DNA of 13,638 nucleotides from an uncultured Anaerosolibacter sp. GTDB taxonomy: Bacteria > Bacillota_A > Clostridia > Peptostreptococcales > Thermotaleaceae. The translations under genes were made by a program, and so were the position numbers. The DNA lies in contig CALECF010000236.1 in assembly GCA_937948705.1 (NCBI GenBank), forward strand, positions 1 through 13,638, given 5' to 3'. Numbering within the stretch: the stretch's first letter is position 1; the number at the start of each line of letters is the position of its first letter. This document shows, in pieces, positions 1-6,207 of the stretch. Below the pieces are notes generated by a model, which had not been told where the DNA came from, did no database searches, and saw only the letters and a list, made by a program, of their open reading frames with translations.

Positions 1-72
1 ATTTAAGCATAAGTTGAAAAAGCGAAATAAAAGTCAAAAATCCTCCAAACTTAGGTTAGGGGATTATTTAAT

Positions 73-120
73 AAAAGTAGCAGGGTACATTTGTTTGTGA
101 GAATGTATCCTGCTACTTTT
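73..120 (-). terminator. Intrinsic terminator downstream of the broken transpeptidase copy
   Basis: Arms 73-90 and 103-120 form an 18-bp stem with a single G/T mismatch and a 12-base loop. On the minus strand it is followed by a T-rich stretch (TTTTATTAAAT), and it starts 7 bases after the stop codon at 127-129. It therefore suits minus-strand transcription of the transpeptidase fragment. On the plus strand the stem also ends in TTTT, so it may work in both directions. The terminator has survived although the gene it served is broken. Confidence 0.8.
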
Positions 121-126
121 ATAGTC

Positions 127-526
127 TTATTTAGGAATGAGAAGCTTTTGACCAACATAAATCATGTTTGGGTCGGTGATGCTATTTTCTCTTAAAAGAG
201 CCTCATAGCTAACACCTAGCTTTTGAGAGATACTGAATAGTGTATCTCCTGCTTGAACCACATAGTAACGATCTGTGGTTTGAGAGCTTATGACGCTTAC
301 TTCAGTACCGATAGGCGCGAGGCTGTAGACATAGTTCACATCGGCATTGTGTATACGGATGCAGCCATTAGAGACGTTTTTGCCAATAGAAGCTGGATTG
401 TTGGTGCCATGGATACCGTAGTCTTTATAGAAGCGCATCCATCGAGTGCCAAAAACACCACCTGGATTAGGTGCCTTTTCAGTTGTTTTAAAGGTACCTG
501 TAGGGCTTGGGGGTCGCTGGTTTACC
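127..526 (-). pseudogene. Truncated, frameshifted L,D-transpeptidase (YkuD)-LysM gene copy
   Basis: This is a broken paralogue of the intact gene at 3656-4363. From the methionine codon at 438 the last 103 residues remain open and match the intact copy at 96 of 103 positions by my count. They keep the YkuD catalytic motif (HGTN, then SNGCIR) and the C-terminal LysM domain ending at LLIP. DNA homology continues upstream to about 526, but this copy is one base longer (400 against 399 bases) because of an extra base near 504-513. That base takes the G-K-P-A-T-P segment out of frame. Beyond 526 similarity stops, so the peptidoglycan-binding domain and the start of the YkuD domain are missing. No ribosome binding site precedes the methionine at 438. 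An open stretch upstream (about 527-658, minus) is in frame with G-K-P but does not resemble the intact protein. A functional protein is unlikely. Confidence 0.85.
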
Positions 527-590
527 TAACGACCCAGTATCCAGTAAAATATAACCAAGGTTAACAGTAAAGTAATTCTTATCCATCGAA

Positions 591-616
591 TCTAAATCTT
601 TCAAACTAGATTTAGA
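591..616. repeat. Small perfect inverted repeat (9-bp arms)
   Basis: Arms 591-599 (TCTAAATCT) and 608-616 (AGATTTAGA) are perfectly complementary around an 8-base loop. There is no T tract, so a terminator is unlikely. It lies in the roughly 330-base stretch 527-862, where I see no intact gene: only this repeat, the REP-like hairpin at 802-823 and the beginning of the transposase relic. Confidence 0.35.
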
Positions 617-801
617 AGCTGCAAGAGAAAAATTTTTTTCTAGAGTAATAGATAGAAATCACTGTGAGTATAAAACTATACAATAAGATCAGAATATATT
701 GCAAAAGTATAAATCCTTAGAGCTATTTGCACTGCTGAAATATATAAATACTTTTGAGATGTAGCAATAACTCCGATTCCAAATTTATCTCCAAAGAGAA
801 A

Positions 802-823
802 AGGGAACAGGAATCTTGTCCCT
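802..823. repeat. REP-like hairpin upstream of RAYT transposase relic
   Basis: AGGGAACA (802-809) and TGTCCCT (817-823) pair around a 7-base loop, with one bulged A. It lies about 40 bases upstream of the relic's start. Short GGGACA...TGTCCC palindromes of this type commonly sit next to RAYT (REP-associated tyrosine transposase) genes in Firmicutes, as I recall, and such hairpins are the natural substrate of Y1 transposases. The hairpin is seen directly; its link to the transposase is inferred from position and family knowledge. Confidence 0.5.
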
Positions 824-862
824 GCCCATGAAGAGTGATATAGTACATTTGAGGTGATAGTT

Positions 863-994
863 CTGCCGAGACGAGCACGTGTGAAAAGCAACGGTCAAAC
901 ACATCATATTTGGTATAATCAAAAATATTGTCGACGTTGACATCTATTTCAAGAGCGGTTCAAAAGCGAGGCGATAGAAACAGACAAATATTTT
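863..994 (+). pseudogene. Relic of a RAYT / IS200-like (Y1) transposase with internal deletion
   Basis: Reading from 863 gives L-P-R-R-A-R-V-K-S, then T-H-H-I, W-Y-N-Q-K-Y, a stop (TGA 938-940), H-L-F-Q-E-R-F-K-S-E, and T-D-K-Y-F. Family members start M-P-R-x-A-R-x-K-S and carry Y-H-(I/V)-M-L-R-G early. Much later they carry W-Y-N-x-K-Y-x-R-x-G-H-L-F-Q-(D/E)-R-(F/Y)-K-S-E followed by D-(K/R)-Y-F. Here H-H-I is joined directly to W-Y-N, so roughly 75 residues are missing, including the catalytic HUH motif (N-H-V-H). The former ATG is CTG, although a GAGGTGAT ribosome binding site remains at 851-858. The G of R-x-G-H-L-F-Q has become a stop. Similarity fades after about 994. The relic cannot encode a transposase. 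The family assignment comes from remembered conserved motifs, not a search. Confidence 0.75.
911..919 (+). promoter_or_regulatory. Possible extended -10 promoter inside the transposase relic
   Basis: TGGTATAAT is a perfect TGn-TATAAT extended -10, formed by the codons W-Y-N directly at the deletion junction of the relic. No good -35 hexamer lies 17 bases upstream. It is the best promoter-like sequence I see between the relic and the TTG start at 1050, and would give an untranslated leader of about 120 bases. Its use as a promoter is inferred. Confidence 0.4.
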
Positions 995-1049
995 CAAGTT
1001 TCTCTTTGTGCTAGAAGGTAGGACGCGAAAGGTTTATGGAGGTGTAATT

Positions 1050-3566
1050 TTGGAGAACAATAAAGATTTAAGTTGTACTAGAAAAGACGAGTCAAAGCAA
1101 AATATTACAGAAAAAGACATTTTACCAACTCTACAAGATTTTCAAATCTTTATCGATTATCTTGCAAGTAATAAAGTGAAGCTTACTAAAAACAGGCAAG
1201 AGCTTGGAAAGAAGGACAGTTTTGCTATAAATTCTTTACTGTCAAACTCAAAGGACGTAGAAGAACCGAGGTATTTACAATCTTACTATCCAACCATAAG
1301 CCTATTCTTCCATATTGCACTAAAGATAGGAATTTTTGAAATTGATTATAGCAAAAGCAGTGTACAGTATCTTATAGCAACATCTAAACTCCAGCAGTAT
1401 AAAGCATTAAACAATTATAACAAATATATGTTCTTATTTAAAGCCTACTGGACTCTGTTGGATTTTGAAAATATCTATACTGAGACAAGGGAAGTATTGC
1501 TAGGATTTGTGTATATCCAAGATGCTTTTATGGAATTATCTAAGGCTATAGCTGGTGAAAAAATCGTTGCTAGTATGGCAGACTCTAAATACCCATTTCA
1601 TTTGAATAATGCCATAGATCGATTTTTTGTTGCTGGAGGGGCATTAATCCATCACCTAAGTGTATTTGGATTTTGGGTATATGAAGAAGGTGGTGCTACA
1701 GATACCGCTGATCATATAAATGGTACGTATGTTAAGACGTTAACGCCAACTAGGTTAGGCATAAGTATGATGAAGGGTTGTCTTGAAAGACCTATGAAAG
1801 AGTATAATGTACATTTGCGTCAAGTTTATCCTAAAGCATTTGAAAAAGCTTTTTTAAAATATTTTCCTTCAAATGTTATTGATCTAAAGGCAATAAATAA
1901 TGCTTTAGAGAAACAAAAATCAGGCGTCCAGGGGGATCAAGACAGTATGTATATTTTTAAAGTATCTCTAAGTAATCAAATCTGGAGAAGGATTCGAATG
2001 CCAGCTAGTAGTACCCTTGAGGATCTCCATGACATGATACAGGCTGCATTTGATTTTGATGATGATCACCTTTTTGCATTTTTTATGGATGGAAAAGCAT
2101 GGTCCCATAAAGCTTATTGGGATGAGAGAAGCGGTGATAAGCCTAGTGCTTCTAAGGCAGTACTGTATAAGCTGAATCTTATAAAGGGGAAAAATTTTTT
2201 ATACCTATTTGACTTTGGAGATGAATGGAGATTTGACGTTATATTGGAACGTATTATGGATAAAGAGAATTCTACTCAAAAGGCCGAAATCATTGAAATA
2301 AGAGGACAGGCTCCAGCCCAATACCCTGATTGGGATGATTTTGAGGAAGAAGATGACATAGATGAATTTGAAGAAGACGTGATGTTAGATGCTTTAAGAA
2401 AGCTACATGAAGATGTTGAAAAAAGTATTTCTAAAAGAGAACTAGAACTTTGGAAAGAAATAGAAGCGCCCTTCACTTTAAGAAACTTCCTCCAGGACTG
2501 TACAAAGTCTGAACTAACATCGATGAGACAGAATCTAGGCTTATCAGGAGTCAGTGGCCTTAAGAAGGGAGAACTTATTGAAGTGCTGGAGTCCCAGATG
2601 GAAGGTCTGATGAAAAAGACGATTTCTCAATTTGATGACAATCAGTATAAAGTAATCAAGAAAGCAGCTAAGCATAATGGCATTGTTGAAATGGAACTCT
2701 CAATTAACCAGGTTGAGTTTTATAGGGGATACGGGGTACTTTTCACTGGAACCATAAATGGACAACGTGCCTTAATAATGCCAAAGGAATTGATTTCAGC
2801 ATTTGAGAAGTTGGACCAGAATTTTCAGCTTCATAAAAAAATTGAAAAAAATACAGAGTGGATCAGAATCACACAAGGATTATTATATTATTATGGGACA
2901 TTGAAAGCCAATACACTATTAGATCTGCTAAGTAAATATACAAGTAAAATTGAATTTACAGAGTACTTAGATTTCTTTGAAGTTCTGGAAAATGCTAGGG
3001 AGTATTATAGAGAAATTGGACACAACGAAGTAGGATATTTCTATTATAGGGTATTTGAACCTGAGCAGGTCCTAGAAGAGCATAAAAAAAGGGATTCTCT
3101 AGACTATTATCCTTTTTCATATGATGAACTTTACAAAGCAGGAATAGAGGGATTTGTTGATAAAAATACTGCTTTTCGCAACTTTGTTAAGTTTCTTATG
3201 AGAAATTATACTATTCCTATGGAGGCAGCAGAGTCCCTTGTTGAGGAATGTGTTTATTTAATTCAAATAAATGAATCACAACAGAATATGATAGACTTTT
3301 TAAAGGAACATCTCGAGATAAATCATATCCAAGTATTGCAAGAGGTTATGCAACAATTATTTTCTCTATCCAACAGTACGAGACAATGGGAAATAAAAGG
3401 GTATATGCCAAGTGAATTGGCAACAACTGAGGAAAAATATCTACACCCTTTACAAAACACAAAACTGAGGACTAGTTCCAATGATGAAAAACAGATAAAA
3501 ATTGGTCGGAATGACCTTTGTTCCTGTGGGAGTGGAAAGAAATATAAAAGATGTTGCGGAAAATAA
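1050..3566 (+). CDS. Large multidomain protein: pRiA4b ORF-3/IS1096 TnpR-type domain, Rho_N/SAP-like segment, C-terminal SEC-C zinc motif
   Basis: The protein has 838 residues. I place the start at TTG 1050 because GGAGGTG (1038-1044) lies 5 bases upstream. The frame also opens at GTG 1008, but that is at the edge of the transposase relic and lacks a ribosome binding site. Residues 1-298 are unrecognised. Residues about 299-405 resemble the pRiA4b ORF-3 (IS1096 TnpR passenger) family: Y-I-F-K-V-S-L, I-W-R-R-I, L-H-D-M-I-Q-A-A-F, F-D-F-G-D-E-W. An acidic stretch follows (about 428-445). Residues about 476-515 look like a Rho_N/SAP-type helical module (T-K-S-E-L...L-K-K-G-E-L-I-E-V-L). Residues 520-815 are unrecognised. 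The C-terminus is a SEC-C zinc motif, CxCx8CC, with C824, C826, C835 and C836. There is no signal peptide or membrane segment, so a cytosolic location is likely. SEC-C motifs can bind proteins or nucleic acids, but the function is unknown. The gene stands alone between two transpeptidase copies. Confidence 0.85.
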   Translation: MENNKDLSCTRKDESKQNITEKDILPTLQDFQIFIDYLASNKVKLTKNRQELGKKDSFAINSLLSNSKDVEEPRYLQSYYPTISLFFHIALKIGIFEIDYSKSSVQYLIATSKLQQYKALNNYNKYMFLFKAYWTLLDFENIYTETREVLLGFVYIQDAFMELSKAIAGEKIVASMADSKYPFHLNNAIDRFFVAGGALIHHLSVFGFWVYEEGGATDTADHINGTYVKTLTPTRLGISMMKGCLERPMKEYNVHLRQVYPKAFEKAFLKYFPSNVIDLKAINNALEKQKSGVQGDQDSMYIFKVSLSNQIWRRIRMPASSTLEDLHDMIQAAFDFDDDHLFAFFMDGKAWSHKAYWDERSGDKPSASKAVLYKLNLIKGKNFLYLFDFGDEWRFDVILERIMDKENSTQKAEIIEIRGQAPAQYPDWDDFEEEDDIDEFEEDVMLDALRKLHEDVEKSISKRELELWKEIEAPFTLRNFLQDCTKSELTSMRQNLGLSGVSGLKKGELIEVLESQMEGLMKKTISQFDDNQYKVIKKAAKHNGIVEMELSINQVEFYRGYGVLFTGTINGQRALIMPKELISAFEKLDQNFQLHKKIEKNTEWIRITQGLLYYYGTLKANTLLDLLSKYTSKIEFTEYLDFFEVLENAREYYREIGHNEVGYFYYRVFEPEQVLEEHKKRDSLDYYPFSYDELYKAGIEGFVDKNTAFRNFVKFLMRNYTIPMEAAESLVEECVYLIQINESQQNMIDFLKEHLEINHIQVLQEVMQQLFSLSNSTRQWEIKGYMPSELATTEEKYLHPLQNTKLRTSSNDEKQIKIGRNDLCSCGSGKKYKRCCGK

Positions 3567-3614
3567 AATCGCAAGTTATAGGAATGGCTCCAATTGACTC
3601 ATTTTTATAAGGGA

Positions 3615-3651
3615 GAAGAGCAAACTAATGTAAGCTTGCCCTTCTTTTTTT
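3615..3651 (+). terminator. Intrinsic terminator after the SEC-C protein gene
   Basis: GAAGAGCAA (3615-3623) pairs with TTGCCCTTC (3636-3644) with one A/C mismatch, followed by seven T (3645-3651). It lies about 50 bases after the TAA at 3564-3566 and just before the stop of the convergent transpeptidase gene at 3656. Confidence 0.7.
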
Positions 3652-3655
3652 ATTT

Positions 3656-4363
3656 CTATCTAGGGATTAAAAGTTTTTGACCTACATAAATCATGTTTGG
3701 ATCTGTGATGCTATTTTCTCTTTGAAGAGCATCGTAGCTAACACCTAATTTCTGAGAGATGCTGAACAACGTATCTCCAGCTTGAACCACATAGTAACGA
3801 TCTGTAGTTTGAGAGCTTACGACGCTTACCTCAGTACCGATGGGTACGAGGCTGTAGACATAGTTGACATCGGCATTATTCATGCGGATGCAGCCATTGG
3901 ATACGTTCTTTCCAATAGAGGCTGGATTATTTGTACCATGGATGCCGTAGTCCTTATAGAAGCGCATCCAACGGGTACCGAATACGCCACCTGGATTGGG
4001 GGCTTTTTCTGTAATTTTAAAGGTTCCCGTAGGACTGGGTGTGGCTGGTTTACCGATGGCTACTGGAAACGTACGATGGAGCAGGTTATCTAAATAAAGG
4101 TAGAGCTTTCTTTCCGATAGATTAATGACAATTCTTGCCTTTCCCCCGACACCCATTAGGGCGGTATAAGTATTGGCTCCAACGATACCATCAGCGGTTA
4201 AGCCTTTACTCCGTTGGAATTGAATCACTGCTTGACGGGTAGCCTCACCAAAGATCCCATCTTCTAACCCAGCATCAAAGCCCAAGGTATTCAACCTTTC
4301 CTGAATTTCTCTCACATCTTGCCCTCGGTCGCCTAGCTTTAGAGGACGTGTATATCGAAACAT
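3656..4363 (-). CDS. L,D-transpeptidase (YkuD) with N-terminal peptidoglycan-binding and C-terminal LysM domains
   Basis: The protein has 235 residues. It should form or modify 3-3 (L,D) cross-links in peptidoglycan using a catalytic cysteine. Residues 9-69 are a peptidoglycan-binding domain (L-G-D-R-G-x-D-V, D-G-I-F-G-x-x-T, F-Q, G-L-x-x-D-G-I-V-G). Residues about 76-183 are the YkuD domain, with H142 in I-H-G-T and C158 in S-N-G-C-I-R. Residues about 190-234 are one LysM. The start is ATG 4363, seven bases after a GAGGTG ribosome binding site (4371-4376); the in-frame TTG at 4367-4369 nearly abuts that site. No signal peptide is visible, although the domains all act on cell wall. This may mean non-classical release, action on the spore, or a cytoplasmic precursor. 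The gene is monocistronic and convergent with the SEC-C gene. Its broken paralogue is at 127-526. Confidence 0.93.
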   Translation of the reverse strand: MFRYTRPLKLGDRGQDVREIQERLNTLGFDAGLEDGIFGEATRQAVIQFQRSKGLTADGIVGANTYTALMGVGGKARIVINLSERKLYLYLDNLLHRTFPVAIGKPATPSPTGTFKITEKAPNPGGVFGTRWMRFYKDYGIHGTNNPASIGKNVSNGCIRMNNADVNYVYSLVPIGTEVSVVSSQTTDRYYVVQAGDTLFSISQKLGVSYDALQRENSITDPNMIYVGQKLLIPR

Positions 4364-4680
4364 GTACAATCACCTCGACTATTCAATTTATATCATCATA
4401 TGTGAGAAAGCAGAAAACTGATATGTAAGTAATATAAAAATTTATAAACTTAGAGAGACCTATATATTGAATATAGAATTGATGAAAATGAGGGGCAAAA
4501 AGATAGAAGAAAAAGAATATTTATCATTAATAGCTTTGAATAAGGAAGTAGAAAGATACTTATTTTAAAAAGCTTTCAATGATATGTTTTGATGATTAGA
4601 TATGAGATAATGATTTAAAGATTGTTACATTAGGGTATCATGAATTTATGATGTAATGTTAATGGATGGGAGGTAAGACA

Positions 4681-5508
4681 ATGTTTAAAGATATAGTGGC
4701 AATGAAGCTGCCTAAGATTGGAATGAGAAGCATCAAAACCTTTATTGCAGTCTTGTTAGCTATCATTATAAGTAATATCCTGGGATTCGAGTCCCCATTC
4801 TATGTTACTTTAACTGTGTTTTTTTGTATGCAAACTTCAATCATAGAATCATCTGAGGTGGCGGTTCAAAGGAGCCTAGGAACCTTAATCGGGGGAATAG
4901 TTTCATTAATTTACTTGTTGCTTGTGCCTGGAAATATGTATATGATTCCTTTTGGAGTACTGGGCATCATATATTTGTTCAATTTGATAGACAAGAGGGA
5001 TATGATACCTATAGCAGGTGCAGTTTTTTTAGTTTTAAGTTTTGGAGTAGACCCAGGAAAAAGCTTTGATATCGTTGCCTATGTCATTGACAGGGTATTA
5101 GCAACCTGTGTGGGTATTGTGATAGCAATTGTTGTAAATTACTACATAAAGCCCCCAAATCCATTTAAAAAACTAAACGAATTAAATGTTGAAATGATAG
5201 AATTTATACAGAAAAATGTAAATGAAGAAGAGGATTTTAGAAAAGTAAAGAATTTGGAGGACTATAGGATAAAAATCCATGAGTTCAGAAACATTATCGA
5301 ATTTTACCATAAAGAGATCAACAGCAAACGGCATAACGTGGATATAAAGCACTATATGAGACATTTGTCATTATTCAAAACGGCATATAGTCATATGTTT
5401 ATTCTAAACGCTAGGAAAGCAGATATGAGTATAGATATACAAAAATATCATATTGAGAACTTAAGAAATATCAAGGAAGAATTAGGTAAAGTAAGTCCTG
5501 ATAAATAA
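4681..5508 (+). CDS. FUSC / aromatic acid exporter (ArAE_1)-like membrane protein
   Basis: The protein has 275 residues. I choose ATG 4681, seven bases after GGGAGG (4668-4673); the ATG at 4666 overlaps that site and is not a credible start. The N-terminal 155 residues contain about six hydrophobic segments (roughly 19-35, 39-53, 67-83, 88-102, 108-122, 136-155). The first includes S-I-K-T-F-I-A-V-L-L-A, and S-P-F-Y-V-T-L-T-V-F-F follows, as is usual at the start of the ArAE_1/DUF939 family. Residues 156-275 are charged, helical and probably cytoplasmic. Related proteins (AaeB, YgaE types) are thought to export aromatic acids or similar compounds by proton exchange; the substrate here is unknown. 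The length suits the short Firmicute family. The FMN-binding protein gene follows after 110 bases with no obvious terminator between, so co-transcription is plausible. Confidence 0.85.
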   Translation: MFKDIVAMKLPKIGMRSIKTFIAVLLAIIISNILGFESPFYVTLTVFFCMQTSIIESSEVAVQRSLGTLIGGIVSLIYLLLVPGNMYMIPFGVLGIIYLFNLIDKRDMIPIAGAVFLVLSFGVDPGKSFDIVAYVIDRVLATCVGIVIAIVVNYYIKPPNPFKKLNELNVEMIEFIQKNVNEEEDFRKVKNLEDYRIKIHEFRNIIEFYHKEINSKRHNVDIKHYMRHLSLFKTAYSHMFILNARKADMSIDIQKYHIENLRNIKEELGKVSPDK

Positions 5509-5618
5509 AAAGAGATACAGATGTGAAAAAGAAAAATGGAGATTTGTAGTTATTATTCCACCCTGGCAGGAATTTTTAATAAGTATGAGAATATAAGTAA
5601 TTATTGGGGGTGGGAAAT

Positions 5619-6032
5619 ATGAGGGATAAGAGAAAAATAATAAATATCGTGATAGCGATATTGCTGATTGTATGCACGGTAGGGGGATATAAGCTCTTAG
5701 ATTACTATAGTACACTAAAAGAATATCGTACCATGATTGCAGACATTACAATAAGAGAGCTTGATTTATCTAAAATTCCTGATGGGACTTATACAGGGAA
5801 CCATGAGGCAATTTGGGTTGCAGCCGACGTGAAGGTAACTGTAAAGGATCATAAAATTGTAGATATTGAATTGGTTAGACACATGAATGGGAGGGGAGAA
5901 CCAGCAGAAGTAATTCCCCAAAAAGTTGTGGATGCCCAATCTTTACAGGTAGATTCCATAAGCGGTGTCACATCCAGTAGTAAAGTAATACTGAAGGCAA
6001 TTGAAAAGGCATTATTAGGTGCTTCTGAATGA
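5619..6032 (+). CDS. Small membrane-anchored FMN-binding domain protein
   Basis: The protein has 137 residues. The start is ATG 5619, with a GGGGGTG ribosome binding site at 5606-5612; the TTG at 5604 overlaps it. Residues 8-27 form one hydrophobic anchor after a positively charged start (MRDKRK), so the rest should face the outside. Residues about 55-134 are an FMN-binding domain (D-G-T-Y-T-G, V-x-V-T-V-K-D-x-K-I-V-D-I). D112-S-I-S-G-V-T118-S fits the flavinylation consensus D-x-x-S-G-(A/V)-T-x-(S/T), in which ApbE attaches FMN to the threonine. Such domains occur in RnfG, NqrC and extracellular electron-transfer proteins. The protein is therefore probably a flavin-carrying electron transfer module at the outer face of the membrane, but its partner is not in the window and no ApbE is present here. 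A strong terminator follows. Confidence 0.88.
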   Translation: MRDKRKIINIVIAILLIVCTVGGYKLLDYYSTLKEYRTMIADITIRELDLSKIPDGTYTGNHEAIWVAADVKVTVKDHKIVDIELVRHMNGRGEPAEVIPQKVVDAQSLQVDSISGVTSSSKVILKAIEKALLGASE

Positions 6033-6036
6033 TTAA

Positions 6037-6085
6037 AGAGGGAACTGCTCTAGAAGGTTGACATGAGCAGTTCCCTCTATTTTTT
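6037..6085 (+). terminator. Perfect intrinsic terminator after the FMN-binding protein gene
   Basis: Arms 6037-6050 and 6065-6078 are perfectly complementary over 14 bp (AGAGGGAACTGCTC and its complement), with a 14-base loop, followed by a T run at 6080-6085. It closes the FUSC/FMN-binding unit. Confidence 0.95.
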
Positions 6086-6134
6086 AAAACTATGTATTCT
6101 TGAAAAAAAAGTAACTTAAATATTCTAAATATTC

Positions 6135-6164
6135 TTGACAAAAGTAAAATAATAGCAGGATAAT
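6135..6164 (+). promoter_or_regulatory. Sigma-A type promoter of the patB-like gene
   Basis: A perfect -35 TTGACA (6135-6140) and a -10 GATAAT (6159-6164) are separated by 18 bases. Transcription would start near 6171, giving a leader of under 40 bases before ATG 6208. This is one of the two clearest promoters in the window. Confidence 0.8.
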
Positions 6165-6207
6165 AATTATAGTGTAAGGAAGAGAATAGGATCAAAGGGG
6201 GATAAAG

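Noticed and set aside
253..564. 103-codon plus-strand ORF antisense to the broken transpeptidase, with a similar antisense ORF at 3782-4093
   Set aside because: The two antisense frames resemble each other only because the underlying transpeptidase DNA is duplicated. The one in the broken copy runs through the frameshift, and neither has a start signal.
676..891. 71-codon minus-strand ORF
   Set aside because: It lies opposite the REP-like hairpin and the 5' end of the RAYT relic, has no ribosome binding site that I see and resembles nothing; it is a shadow frame.
1008..1049. GTG 1008 as start of the SEC-C gene
   Set aside because: It lies at the edge of the transposase relic without a ribosome binding site, while TTG 1050 has GGAGGTG at 5 bases.
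2276..2476. Serine-rich minus-strand ORF inside the SEC-C gene
   Set aside because: The serine runs are the complement of the Asp/Glu-rich codons on the plus strand, so it is a composition artefact.
4482..4568. 28-codon plus-strand ORF (starts M-K-M-R-G-K-K) in the gap before the FUSC gene
   Set aside because: Codon use looks plausible, but there is no ribosome binding site and no recognised relative. The gap 4378-4665 otherwise shows only AT-rich DNA and a weak imperfect palindrome near 4625-4656.
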